From Euptelea pleiosperma (lineage: Eukaryota; Streptophyta; Magnoliopsida; Ranunculales; Eupteleaceae): a stretch of DNA of 64,000 nucleotides. Below are positions 11,180-24,374 of this stretch, one piece after another. The stretch's first letter is position 1. Every line of letters begins with the position of its first letter. The DNA lies in the NCBI GenBank assembly GCA_035048495.1, contig CM068544.1:8364138-8428137 (forward strand), read 5' to 3'. The notes beneath the pieces were generated by a model. The model had not been told where the DNA came from. It saw only the letters and a program-made list of their open reading frames with translations, and made no database searches. The position numbers were made by a program, and so were the translations under genes.

Positions 11180-13848
11180 GTTGTGGGTGATGCTAATGCA
11201 CGTAGGGACTTGAAGCATCTTAGAATCAAGAAGCGGTTGTGGCTGAGAAAACAAAATAGCAAAGAAATTCAGAAGCCTAGTCGTTTTTGGCTTTGGAGAG
11301 AAGAAAAAACCTTGTTCCTTCAAACTTTGCGTGATTTGGGTGTACCCTTCGGTTTTAGTAGTAATTGAAAAAATATAGTTACAGAAAATGCCATGGAGGT
11401 GAAGGGCATGAAGTCTCATGATTATCACATCTTGATGCAACATCTACTTCCTGTATTGATCCAACATGCATATAGGGATAGGAAAGAAATTCGTCATATA
11501 ATCATAAATTTTTGTACATTCTTCAATGCACTATGCTCAAGAATTATAGGTCCCAATTCGCTTAACATTTTGGAGAGGCATATGGCAAGAATGTTATGTG
11601 AATTTGAGAAGATTTGCCCTCCCTCAGTATTTGTTGTGATGATGCATTTGCCCATCCACTCAGCTTATGAGGCTCGCGCATGTGGTCATGTTTACTATCG
11701 ATGGATGTATCCATTTGAAAGGTATGATATGAATATGTAACTATATATGTGTTTTATTTGTAATGTCATATTTTTAATATGTTTCGTCACTTTAAAAGGC
11801 TTATGAGACGTTCAAGGGGTATGTTAGCAACAAAGCACGACTTGATGGTTGTATAGCAGAAAGGTACAAACAAGAGGAGACACTTATATATTGCACAGAA
11901 TATAAAGGTAAAGGTAAAACAAATCTTTTGCAAAAACTAGAGAAGATGTTTGAAGGATCAACTTCACTTCCACTGAAGTTGCTCGATAATGTTAAAGAGA
12001 ACTTTCAAAGTGAAGAGGGTGGGCCAGTTGGTTCAGGTCAAAGTTTTGTCATAGAAGGCTTTGAATATGAACAAGCTCGCAATTGGATACTAAAGAGCCA
12101 TCCTAGTTATGATATGTGGGAAAGGTACATAGTTAATGTATATGTGTATTCCTTGTGCATTTTACATGATTCTGATGTTATAATATTATAATTACGCTTT
12201 CATGTGTAGGAAGCATGCTGAATTCTTAGAGCATCGCAAGATAGCTGCAGGAAAAAGGTCTAAGCATTACAAGGTACCCATCGAGGATGAATTCATACCT
12301 TGGTTGAAGAAATAGACAAAGTTTAACGAATCTACTGATTTCATTTTTAAAAATATTGTTAGAGGACCAACATCTTTTGCTACGAAGTACAATAAATTCT
12401 GTGTTAATGGATTCCTCTTTGTCACTAAAGATTATGAGAAAATAAAAAGAATCAGAATAGTGTGGTTAGTACAAAATCCGTAACAACATTTCGATCTAGT
12501 GCTAAAGACAAATCTCCGGTGGATGAATCTTCAATATACTACGGAATTCTTAGGAAAATAATCCAACTAGATTACTGAGAAGGGTACAAGCCCGTCTTGT
12601 TTAAGTGTGATTGGGTTAAGGTGACGCAACACAGTGTTAGAATGGATGAGGAAGCAGGGCTGACATTGGTAAACTTGTCTATTTTAATCAGTTCAGACCA
12701 AGGGGGTGATGAGCCATTCATTCTTGCGGAGCATGCCGTGCAAGTTTTCTACTCCAAGGATCCAAAAGATCCTGAATGGCACGTAGTCTTAGAGGTTCCA
12801 AGATTGATTTATGTTGAAAATGAAACGCGACTTCTGTCAGAAGAACATGATGTAATAAATACAGAACCCTTTCTTAGCATTAGTGAACATATTGATGATG
12901 AGTTGATATTTGATGACCTTGATAGCATCGGTGTGGTAGTTGAAAAAACTAAGAAACAGAAGCGAGCAATGAGACATTAAAGATGTATTTATGCTTTTAA
13001 ACATGTATTTGTTCTTTTAGACATGTATTGATATAATTATATCAAACCCTTAATTTGTTGAATTTCCTTAATGATTATACTTTTGATTCTTACTGAAATA
13101 CGCTTATGGATCTTCCTATTGGCACGCATCTACTGGGCGATACACCTATTATTGATAGTAGAGGTAATAATTAAATTTAATGTCTTTATATTTGAAGCTT
13201 CTTGTTTGTACAATTATTGTGCACATAACTTTTCTTCCTTTATGTACAGGCATACAATCTTCTTCTTCTTCATCCAGAAAGAGAGGTCCTACTAAGGGTA
13301 GGGATTTGGTGCCTGATGGAAAAAAGAAAGTTATAATGACAAATGAATTCGGGCATCCAAATGAGGGGAGTGCAGATCATATAGCATTGATCACATCCAT
13401 TGGTGTCCTCACCCGTTCACACATCCCGATCATCTATAATGACTTTCGTAAAATGCCAATTGACAAGATTCAGAAAGTCATCTCCACGTTGGCAGGGACT
13501 TACGATCTTACTATGTTCAGTCATGAATTCTTGAGATATCGTATAAGTTTTGCTTGGAGGAATTTTAAGAGTGAGTTACATATCAAATACATTAAGGATA
13601 AAGATCATACAACTGTGAAGCAAGGTCCCGCCCCTGTGCACGTGCCAATAGATGATTGGCGACAATTTGTGAATTATTGCAATTCCAATGAATATAAGGT
13701 TTGTCCAAAAAACTAAACTTTAAATATTCCTAATCTTGATCGTATTGCTGATATATTATGTTAATTTAGACTAAAAGTGAAAGGAATGCACAAAATCGGG
13801 CAAAGCAAACAACACCATCTACACTTGATAGATGTAGCATGGCAGTTA
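11180..13848 (+). mobile_element. CACTA (En/Spm) relic: DUF4218, DUF4216 and start of Transposase_24 regions
   Basis: The order is that of the 3' half of a plant CACTA element. 11200-11365 reads RRDLKHLRIKKRLWL, then REEKTLFLQTLRDLGVPFGF (the link between the TNP2 transposase and DUF4218). 11393-11740 is DUF4218 (KGMKSHDYHILMQHLLPV, LPIHSAYEARACGHV, YRWMYPFERY). 12060-12310 is the linker. 12360-12980 is DUF4216 (SFATKYNKFCVNGFLFVT, FKCDWVKVTQH, DEPFILAEHAVQVFYSKDP, DPEWHVVLEVP). 13260-13848 is Transposase_24/Ptta-like (RGPTKGRDLVPDGKK, GVLTRSHIPIIYNDFRKMP, DDWRQFVNYCNS). A TAG after PWLKK near 12315 and other breaks kill it. The catalytic TNP2 domain and the terminal CACTA ends are not visible. 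Confidence 0.9.
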
Positions 13849-16800
13849 TGTAAAACCCTGAAAACCCTAAAAGGGTATTTTAGTCCGTTTTGAATTTTTA
13901 GAACCTTTTTCGCATGCGTTTTCTTCATAAAATACGTTTATCTAACTATAAGAACGCTTACACGAAGTTTCGGCTAATTCCGAGACAAAATTTATTTTAA
14001 GGGTTTTGGGCCATTTCATGCGGGCCCACATAGGCTTAGTAGACCCGTGCATGTTTGTGGACCGTAACGAGTTCCACGTGTTAAGAATGTTATTTTAGTA
14101 TGGCAGGTATGACTAATTTAATTTTAATATAGAATATAACCTATACTATTTATTATTTATTGCATATGTATACGTATATACATGTATGCGTGTGGGTACG
14201 TAATGCACCCTGCACTATTAATTAACTTATAAGATATATTGCTTTGATATAAAGTATGTAAATAAATTAGTGTGACACATACTAACTAATTAATCTATAA
14301 GCTAATAGATATTAATTAATGTACTTAGAAGTATGTGATAGGCATAAAGCCATTAACTTTGCATAAACAATATGAGCTAGCTATCCCACTTTGATAGTAT
14401 ATATATATACCTTATTAGATAAGGTAAGGACCAACAGCCGTACTTGTCACACTTGACCAATATATTTTATTGTTATTTTCTTTCCTTGTTTTTTGTTACC
14501 AAAACTCATTCATAAAATGTTTAGTTTATTAAACCATCTTAACCTAGTACATTGTAACAAACCTCATCACCGTCCAAACCACTTACCCTATTCAATGTAC
14601 ATATATTTTACTATTTTACTTTATTGTATTTCCTCACTTTTTGGTATTCTACCAAAGCACGACTCCTTCCATCGATAAAACCTATTTCTATTCCAACTCC
14701 AAATCTTTTACCCTTAACCCTAAACCCAACCTATTTAAACAATCTTTCCTTAGACGTCCAAGCATAGACTACCTATTGAAGAAGCCGCAACCGAATCAAA
14801 CATTGCTAATCGTCTCCAAGCCTCTCCATCCCCACCTTCCATTTTCCTTTGCGTAAAAGACGAAGGGTTGCTGCACCATAGCAAGATCCGGAGAGAAGCT
14901 CCACGATTGGATCTACACCTTTCAATTTTCCAACCGAGCAAACGTTTCTTGATTCAGGTAAGTTTATTTTTTCTTTTTTTTGTCTGTTGTTGCTGTTTAA
15001 ATTTTGTTCTCTTTCAAAGCTGCTCCCTCTCAAACGTCGATCAAGAACTATCAAGAAACCCTCCGTTAGATCGGAACTAAAACTACCATCTCCAGTAGTT
15101 GTAAGTGCAACAACTCCATAACAGGTGAAGGGGTGTTGAACCTTTTGAGAACTCTAACATGATCAGCATACCCTCATCCTTGTCGGCAGCCACTTTAAAC
15201 TACCACCAAAATATGCCACATGTCCTTTAATAAAGCCTTACTCCACATAAAATACTGTCATGCCTTTGATCCTTGGTGCATCTGCCTCCATTAACTCGTC
15301 TTGTTACATCTCTACCTGCATGTAAACAACACATCATCATGCAGACCTAGAGTTGTTGCCCATCCGAGTCTCAACAATATAGAGCCTTAGAAAACCAGCA
15401 CTGTATGATCATCTCTTCTCCACTATGATTAACATCCTCCCCTCCAAACAAACCATCACCTTTATCCTGATCAAAAGGAAAAAAACCCAGCCACCTAAGA
15501 TACAACTGCACCACCTAAGATACAACTGCACCTCTCATCTCCATCATAAGATATAGACCACCATCATAGGATCTAGATCTCCATTTTTTGTCTGACTTCT
15601 TTACGATGATCATTAGTCGGATAACTCACCTTATGTATAAAATATATATCCTTTTTTTTTTCAATTTATTCTTTTCTTTTTCTTTCAATACAGAACCACA
15701 TAATTTTCCTTTTCTCCTATTCTGTTTGTTTCTCTGACATAATAATTTAATTATATAATCTTGACCCTTTCGATCAATAGACTTGTTGAATCCTTTAGTG
15801 TACCTTGTGGAGTACTTGTGATATATTTTGTTGGATAGGCAGTGTTATGCAATGTTGTCTGATCCTAGTGATGTTTCAAAACGTTTTCGGTCCACATTAC
15901 AAAAGAGTAGGGCATGGCATAGACACGATGTTTAACTCAACGAAGAGGCAAACATTTTAGGCATCAAATTATTATTTTTTTAAAATTATTGTAACAACTG
16001 GATAACCTAGATCTAACATTAAGGGGTGGATATTATAGAGTCTAAAACCTTGTGATCGGATTTGCGCAAAGAGAATCGACTTGCGGAATTGTAGCTAATC
16101 GGATAGCGAGCTAAGGTAGGATTTTGTTCTTGATCTTACTTCTATGGACATATTTTTAAAATATAAATTATTATCTGCAGGTATTCATAGATTAGAAAAG
16201 TTACACTTTTTTAATTATTTTATCAAATCATGTGTTGTCAAAAATTATATATTTTCGATTTGATATTGATGCATGTGATCATTCATATTATATTGATTGG
16301 ATCGTTATTATTGTTGTTGGAGATGCATTGGAGTTCACGATCATTATTTGATCATTATTGTTATTTTGAGGGTTCGGATGTATCGTAGGACCACGACCCC
16401 TTGGATGTTCTTTCGAATTCCAAGAGCATGCCTAAAAAGCAACGGGGACATTCTGCTCCTAATGGTAAAAGACCTGAAACATCTCTGAATCTTTGTGGTA
16501 GAATTAAAGGGATGGCCTGCCAGTAAGAAAGCCACTTGTTTAGCCCAACTATGCACTCTCGTTATTATTTTGACTCATTGGGGTTTTGAGATTTATCTAA
16601 TGAGTCAAGTTATTTGATTATCGATAGCATTGTTGCATATTTCGATTATTGTATGGTTTTTATCATGTTTTAACCGCTCATCCCCATAGAAGTATGGGTG
16701 GTGGAGCGAACTGACTGAGTTGTTAACTCATGCCTATATTTTAACATTTTTGCAGAGATACCGGATGGACCAGCAGCTCAGTGATAGAAGCCAGAGGATT

Positions 16801-17088
16801 CTAGCACTTTTATTGCTTTCCTAGAAAACTATGTTTAGATTTTGCTTCTAGTCATTTGAATTTCTAGTTATCTCAGTAGGTTGTTATTTGACATTTGAAA
16901 TGTAATCAAAATAAGTTTCAAATTTACATTATGAGATTGATTCATTTTGATTTGTGTGTTGACTTAGATATATGCTCACTATTTCATTAATATTATTTTT
17001 ATCCGCACCTCGTGCCTTAGCCTCGAATACCAGGTTCGACCCATACTCTTTTGGGTCGGGTCATGGGTCCCGGGTTCGGGTCGCGACA
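13849..17088 (+). mobile_element. Solo LTR, 3,240 bp, inserted in the CACTA element (Del/Tekay-like)
   Basis: Starts TGTAAAACCC and ends GGTCGCGACA. It is flanked by a perfect 5-bp target duplication, AGTTA, at 13844-13848 and 17089-17093. The CACTA Transposase_24 coding sequence stops at the left border and resumes at the right. The ends and length resemble the long LTRs of Del/Tekay-type chromovirus gypsy elements, but that is inference. A TATA-like run (TATATATATACC) is at about 14398-14411. I see no gag, no pol and no internal second LTR, so a solo LTR from LTR-LTR recombination is the simplest reading. Small open frames inside it (for example 14641-14856) have no motif. Confidence 0.9.
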
Positions 17089-17093
17089 AGTTA

Positions 17094-18067
17094 TTCGCCA
17101 TCGGATGGCTAAGGAACAAGAATCTCACATCCGATTCTCAGGTGGGCAGAAGTGAGGTGTTTATCAGAGCCCATACGAAGAAAGATAAAACAGTTCAATG
17201 CCTGGACATAATTGTTAGTTTACTATTTCTACTTCTTATCATTATCCTTATGGTAATTACACAAATAATGAAAAATGTTAGTACAACTCTGAATTGCTAA
17301 ACAATTTTATGTTTGCATAGGAAAAAAAAAGACTATCAAGAGTTTGAAACCTCATTCTCGAATGACAAGTATAGATGACTCCCTTACACAGGTATTAACT
17401 TAATTACCATATATATGATGTACCTTGCATTTTCTCATATAAGAATTGCATTTGTCGACAGTCAATTGAGAAGGATAGTAGAGGGCGAATGAGGGGTCTA
17501 GGTAGATGCATAAGCAGAATTGTAATAAAGCAAACAGGCCCTACACTGCACCAGAATGAGGGTTTGCAGAGAGAAAAAAATGTATTGTCTAAGAAGGTGG
17601 CAAATCTAGAAGAAGATGTTCATCATTTGAAGGCAGCGTTTAAGATAACGCCTAACCATGCATATAAGTGTTTGAGTAGCCAGTAGTCAATAGTGGAAGA
17701 AACAACATGAAAATAGGTTTTTTCTGTATGCAGGCAATGGGAGAGACAAACATTGCTACAGAACGACCTATCATTTCATCTAGTCAGGCATCATCGGTAC
17801 GATACATTCTATATACATATTGGCAAGCGATGTGTCATAAAGGGCTGGTCTCATCACACAGTTGCTCGCGGTGAGGTACGAGAAGTTGATCCATTGTTGA
17901 AGGTACATGGATGTCCTATGGGTGAGGGCAATTTTAAAATTCTACTTATTGATGTCGTAGAGTCTGACTCTCCATTGTGGAAGTTTGATGGGTTTCATAC
18001 AACAATTAGGGAAGTTGGTGTAGGATTCATAGTATGGCCACAATCCTTTATAGAAATGCAAAGTTGA
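17094..18067 (+). mobile_element. CACTA relic, continuation of Transposase_24 region
   Basis: Resumes the reading interrupted at 13848: QVGRSEVFIRAHTKKDKT at about 17141-17195, then MTSIDDSLTQ ending at a GT donor near 17391. A next exon reads EKDSRGRMRGLGRCISR, with a coiled-coil stretch NEGLQREKNVLSKKVANLEE. 17753-18067 is a C-terminal region with WSHHTVARGEVREVD, VESDSPLWKFDGF and FIVWPQSF. These match the tail of plant Transposase_24-type proteins. Confidence 0.85.
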
Positions 18068-19734
18068 AAAAGTAAGTGCATATTGTTAATTTTCCTCTTT
18101 TCTATACTATAAATTTTTTTTTGAGATTTTATAGCCCTAATATTTCTTAGGTGGTCTGAGTATTAATATATATATGTTCCTTGAACAGGTAGATGATAAA
18201 CTGTACATCTACGTGAAGTATATTTTTGATGGTCACATCTACAACCTTCTTCAAGACTATTTGGCTTTTTGGTGAAGTAGCAATCTATAGTTACAAACTA
18301 GGATGTATATGGACAGAGATTTTAGAAAATATTTTTTGAGGTGTTATAACATCTATTATGGATATGTCATTTTTTGAGATGTTATGACATCCAATGACCA
18401 CTTGTATATGGTTTGACAATTATTAGTGCTATTAGGTTACGGGTTTCTGTTTATAAGGTTAAGGGTTTCTATTTCTTCTCAGCTCTTTTTAAAGATTTAG
18501 TGTTCAATGGAATGGTGGACTGAAATATGGCTGCTACATGGGTATTTCTCCATCTTTCATACTTTTACTATGAACTTGATGGACATCGAACCAAATTTTC
18601 TATTTTAATGGATTATTGTTTAAACCAACTTTTTATTCATGGCTTAATGTGTTGCTGCCCTTTGAGTGTGAAGATAGCTTAACAAATCCAAGCTATTCTA
18701 TGTTTGCTACTAATGGAACTTCTAATCATTCATTTTTTCTAGAGAAAATCATTATGTGATCTATAAGTCGGTTTAGAGTTTTCAATTAGATGTTGCTATG
18801 TTATATATATGTTGTTCCTATTGCTGAAGAAATAAGTCAAATAACTACGAAAATAACTAGAAGAGTATCAATCAATAAGTAAAGTAAGAAAACCACCCAC
18901 TGTTGTTTAGCAGTCCTTTGTTATCCATCGTTCTTATGATTACTTTCTTTGAGTGTTTCTGCTTAATTACCAATCAGTTTTGTGAGTCGGTGGCTGATCC
19001 GATCACCAACAGATGTTTCATTCCACAGAGGAACCTGAGACATTGTATATACAAGCCAGCAAGCTTTCTCTGCCATGTAATCCCGAATGTGAGTGCTTTA
19101 TCCAAACATCCATTGTACCCCATATTTGAGTGTTCAATCCATGATATAATCCTGACATGAATGTAGCCTAATCCATGTTCGGTTCTAATCTAAAATGGAT
19201 CACACTGCTATAACCGAAGCCTAGCCCAAACACAAGTCTACAAAGGATGGGGTATCTTTTTGATAAGTAGACTTCTAGTTGTTTCTCCACTGTTTTTACA
19301 TGAATACTTGTGCTTTGCATTTATTTGACTACTAATTGCTTTTTTATTTCTTTTAGACTAAATCCTTTTTAACTCCGCCTATGCAAAGCTATAGTTAGCT
19401 TTATAGCTTTGCATTGCTGGTCCCAAGCCCGGGTAAAGGAGGAGGGAGAAGGTGAGGTGTTATGTTACATCACATCTTATGCTGTATTAGTTAGCTTTGA
19501 TTTCGGTTCTAGATTGTATTAAAGCTCTCTTTAAGTTCTCAATCTTCCTTTGAATTTGCAGCCTAGAAGAGCTAATTTGGACATGAAAATGTCACCTATA
19601 TCGGATGGTTCTTGAGGTCAGTAAAACAGCACTTTATGTTCTCGAAGTCTATGTTATGCTATTTTTTAGTTAAACAAGTCCCCGTGCACTACTTTGGTAC
19701 AGTCGCGTCAATAAAACTTGCATGTTAATTTCCT
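18068..19734. other. No gene recognised
   Basis: AT-rich sequence with short meaningless frames. A block TTAAGTTCTCAATCTTCCTT at about 19531 recurs at about 19838, on either side of the CACTA-type terminus at 19735, which may mark a small insertion or duplication. Confidence 0.4.
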
Positions 19735-19850
19735 CACTACAAGAAATTAGGCCTTTATTGGCAATAATTTCACACCATTCAAATGTGAATGCCATAAAAT
19801 GGAATGTTTCATAACGTTTAATTTTGAGTTCAGCGCCGTTAAGTTCTCAA
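19735..19850 (+). mobile_element. CACTA-type terminus (short fragment)
   Basis: CACTACAAGAAATTAGGCC is a typical plant CACTA terminal inverted repeat. Only about 100 bp look related and no opposite end was found. Confidence 0.4.
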
Positions 19851-21219
19851 TCTTCCTTCGTTTTATACTTTAGGCCTTCAGTGAGCATCTTGTGACTGCT
19901 AGTTGCGCTGCAATTGGCATCATGTTCAAGCAGGTATTCAAGAACTTTCTTTGTTTATGTTCTTAATGACATATGCACAATATTTTCAAAAATTCCACTT
20001 GATTCATGGATTCAAAGTTCCAATAAGCAACTTGTGAATGGTAGTTTTTCTTTTTACTTTTCTCAATGACTTAATGAAAGCAAGCATCATACATCTATAT
20101 GTAAGCTAGCATAATGGTTTAATGTGTTTTCATGCATATAGAACACCACCTTACTTATTTAAATGATGTTTTCTTGTGGATATGTTTGAATGTCATTAGA
20201 TAGACATTGTTTGGGTTTCTATTTGTTCTTAGTGATTCCTTTTACAGCTCCAAAAGATAAATATATGATGAATAGAAGAGCAAAATTCATAAAACTGAAT
20301 GAGGTCTTCAATTGAGTCCTTTCTTGAATGTTTGTACTTTATAGCATGTTTAAGAAAATGGTTATAACCTATTATAACAGCTGTTATAATGGTAATGCTC
20401 CAACCTTGTTACCATTTTTTTGATATATGGGATGTTGTAGCATACCTTAGTATCGAATTGCTCTTCAATACGAACATAACTTGCTGAATTAAGTTTGGCT
20501 AAGATTGTCCCTAATTATTTTCCTTGTTCATAGTTTCCATCCTCATTAGTAGTTATTTTGTTAGAAATGCTGAGATACTTGCTCATTAAAAGTAATAATC
20601 ATGTGGTAAATGTTTCTTCTCTATTTAACAGGCTATCTACTTGTCAATAATAGGGGTGTCAACAGGTCGGTTCCAATTTGGGTACCAGTCCTACTGGGAC
20701 ATTAAGTTTGACTGTCTCTCCATTCAAAAGTTGTCCCCAATGCATTGCAGGTGGTGCTTACATGTGGAAAAGGGAAACAACAAAAAATGGCTCATTGCCA
20801 ACTCAGCTGGACCTAAGAGCATATAACCATGAACCCCAATGTATAGGTGGCAATTTCTGAATGGGAGACATCAAATTTGATGTCATTCCCTTCTTTTTTC
20901 TTGCTAAACGCTGCTTGGAGGTGGTACCTACATAGTACAAAGTAGGTATGGTATGACATTGATCCGAGAGACCACGTGGGCCACCCCTTGCATGTGTTGT
21001 AGGCGAAAAAATTACTGATCAGATGATCGTATGAGTAACACTTGCATGCTTTGGACTGTCATAAAATTGCAGGCTGTGGCTTGTAAACAAATCCATTGGT
21101 TTAATGCTTAGGATGTAGATTATTGATGGTCCTCGTGATTAGCACCATACAAAACCCGAAGATCATCAACACTACAGACTTAGGAATGATCGTATCAGTT
21201 CCCTCTCCTTTTGATACCA
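19851..21219. other. No gene; possible hAT-type end at 20652
   Basis: TAGGGGTGTCAACAGG at about 20651 resembles the end of hAT MITEs and recurs at about 45492. No matching right end was located. TTATAACAGCTGTTATAATGG near 20373 is a small copy of the palindromic motif described for 60180-60540. Confidence 0.35.
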
Positions 21220-21340
21220 GTTCACACCACACAATATGAGCCACATGGCACATTCTTAAGAGGACACTGACAGTATGGATGTTTGCCAATCACTAGGTGG
21301 ACCTACAAACCAAAAACAAACCATATTCATTTGATTTGAA
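21220..21340. mobile_element. Family I MITE, half copy
   Basis: One arm only: ACAATATGAGCCACATGGCA, then GGACACTGACAGTATGGATG, then GGTGGACCTACAAACCAAAA. It lies about 110 bp upstream of the first visible SEC10 exon. No second arm is present. Confidence 0.6.
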
Positions 21341-22810
21341 TTTGATTTTTATTTTTTGTAAAAAATGTATTTTTGTACTAAGAGTTTACCGATTCATGAA
21401 AACCTTGTCTTATGTACTAAGAGTTTTTTTTCTTCTTTTCTTCTCAGGTTAGCCAATATATAACAGAAGGGCTTGAACGGGCTAGAGATGGTCTGAATGC
21501 AGCTGCAGCTTTGAGGGAAAGGTTTGTGCTGGGCACAAGTGTTAGTAGAAGAGTTGCTGCTGCGGCTGCTTCTGCTGTAATTCTCGACCATGTGCCCTTT
21601 TGAAATTCTAATTCATTTATAATCAATATTTCATCCAACTGTCCACATTACATCCCTGTAATGCTTTTGTATATATTTAGAAATGTTGCTCCTATAATCA
21701 AGTCAGACGGAAAATAAATGAATTGCTGATGACGCGCAGGCAGAAGCTGCTGCTGCAGCTGGTGAAAGCAGTTTCAGATCTTTCATGGTGGTTGTACAAC
21801 GTTGTGGTAGCAGTGTGGCTATTGTCCAGCAAGTAGGCTTCCTTTTGACACACTTATATAGTACTGTTATTGTTCTTATGCCTGTGAGACCATGGTGTTG
21901 ATAATGAAGCTCATCTAATGTGGAGTCATTTTTATGCAGTATTTTACAAACTCTATTTCTCGGCTTTTACTACCTGTGGATGGTGCGCATGCTGCATCCT
22001 GTGAAGAAATGGCAACGGCTATGTCCAGTACAGAGGGTGCTGCTTATAAAGGGCTTCAACAATGCATTGAAACTGTGATGGCTGAGGTCCGTACTTCAGA
22101 AAACCTATAATTTGATTGAACAGCATGAAAGCAGGGCATGTATACTTCTGTGACCACTCTTTTAATGTTGAAAAGGATATTGGGCAGTGACCACCAGTGA
22201 AGCCAAGCTTGTCTCATCAGATGGATTCATAATCCATAACAGCCCTTCTTTTCCTTGATTTTTTGTTTTTGCAAGTTGTTTTATTATTTAGATCCATATA
22301 CAATTTAAGGTTCTAGTACTGAGGACATTGACAACATGATTATGATAGTTCCTGAATTTTCTTTTCCATTGGCACATCCTATGATTTCAAGTCCTATATT
22401 TAGTTGTTGGTTAGGTCAGATTTAGGACTGTGGCATAGGAAAAGTGGCTTATAGCTGTTGTGTTCTTATTTAGTTATTTTTGGAACTGAGAATACTTTCA
22501 TTTAATGTCCTTAGGTTTATCTTCCTTGTGTGAGTTTTCATTTTTCTTATGTATGCAGGTAGAATGATTGCTGTCTGCTGAGCAGAAGCCAACAGATTAT
22601 CGGTCACCGGATGATGGAATTGCTCCTGATCATCGTCCAACAAATGCTTGCACAAGGTAGATCTGCTGTACGATATGGGAACTTATATTCTGAATGAGGG
22701 TAGATGATTTTCTTAAAGTTTTTTTCTCTCATGATCAGAGTTGTCGCATATCTCTCCCGTGTACTTGAGGTGGCATTCACTGCACTGGAAGGCCTAAACA
22801 AACAAGCTTT

Positions 22811-22870
22811 CCTGACTGAATTGGTATAGTACATCATCTTCCTGACTGAATTGGTATAGTACATCATCTA
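22811..22870 (+). repeat. 30-bp tandem duplication spanning a SEC10 splice donor
   Basis: The unit starting CCTGACTGAATTGGTATAG occurs at 22811 and again at 22841. It copies the last exon bases plus the GT donor, so two donors stand 30 bp apart (22824 and 22854). Confidence 0.95.
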
Positions 22871-24370
22871 TCTGGAATCTCCGATGACCCTTCAATGAAT
22901 GTTTCCGTAACTGTCATTGATCAGTCACTCTTGACTGGCTAGTAATGTATGCCCGTGTGCACATGAATGGATGTGTATATATTTGTAAGTAGACGTGCTA
23001 AGCATGTTAGTATGCAAGGATGCATATATGCATGTAGGGTTTGCATAGTCTTAGTTTCTGTGCATCTGACTTCTTTCTGTTATGAAATGGGTAAAGCTGC
23101 AGAACTACTGTGTCATTCTTACTCAGATGATCTTTACCCATATACCTCCATACAGAGAAAGAAACGCCTTGCACCAATCAACATGCAATCTTCACTGCAT
23201 GCTTATGCTCCCAATCTCACACCATTGTAACATGTTATGGACCAGTTATGGTTGCAGTCTTGTTTAAGCAGCGTATCTTGTATTTGCTGCCTTTTCCTGT
23301 TGTTTATATTAGCGAGCACCTATGATCTGTCATCTGCATTTTTCGGTGATAATGAGTGAGGTTTGTGAGTATAGGGAAACCGCTTGCACAAAGGGCTGCT
23401 TAACCATTGGCAGAAGTACACATTTAACCCCAGGTAATTGTCCATGCTCTAATGTTACATGACCTGTTAATTGTTCGAAAGTAACACACCGGAAACATGG
23501 TAAGCTGATGTTACCACTAGGATGACGGTTGATGACCAATCTCTTTGAGGTATCACACTTTAGAAGACCATGAATAAGCACTCTCTCTTCTCCAATATTC
23601 TTGTAACTCGAAACCTTGCAAGTGAAATAAACTTGTATAACCCTCTTGAGCAAAATGTGGATATTTTTCTTATTTCTTCAGCATCTTTGCAGTAATTCGT
23701 ATCGTGTTAAATTTTAAACAGACAATGCAAACCATCCAACTGAAGTTAGAGAAGAATATAAAGAAAATAATTGACTTACATGATGTTCTTATGCAGATGA
23801 TAAGTAGTAGCAAAAAAAAACTTTGAAAGTAGAATTCTGTTTTCAAGCCAGATAGTCTCTGGTGTTGAGTCAATCATCCTAGCATCCACTGCATGATCTG
23901 TGCTTGTTTACTTCCATTTCATGCTACACAAAGCATTGATGATGTCAGGGCTGCTTGGTTGGATCATCCATTGACTTTATTATTTTTTCTCCTGTGCCCA
24001 TTCTGTTCCTTGGGCTATTGTTGTTATTCTTCAAGTTCCCTTTATGCATTTGCTCTAGGTGCGCATTTTCATTGTTCTTTGTATTCCTAAAATTGAGCCC
24101 CTAATTTCTAAGTCTGATATCCATCTATGGTCTATCCTTAATTAGTAGGAGCAACAAAAACAAGGGTGGGTGCAAGTGAAAGAGAACTTTATCTGGGGAA
24201 AAAAGGAATTGGTACAAAATTAGCTATTTCATACGATCAGAAAAAAAAAAAAAAAAGAGCTATTTCAGGAGCCAGAGCATCAACTAATAGAAAGACTACA
24301 AAGTTAGAGCAAGACCTGTTCACTTATATCTTTGTTCCCTAGTTAACCTACTATGGCAATGCCATTAAGA
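22871..24370. other. SEC10 intron sequence
   Basis: Apart from the 59-bp exon at 23375-23433, no coding sequence. A 15-bp poly-A run lies near 24241. Confidence 0.6.
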
Positions 24371-24374
24371 TATT

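Noticed and set aside
19868..19935. SEC10 upstream exon (a frame ending at CAG/GTATTC)
   Set aside because: Splice-like border, but the translation (EHLVTASCAAIGIMFKQ) does not match the SEC10 segment expected before VSQYITEG.
20641..20860. Gene candidates (61 and 60 codons)
   Set aside because: Overlap a repeat starting TAGGGGTGTCAA; two frames of the same DNA and no motif.
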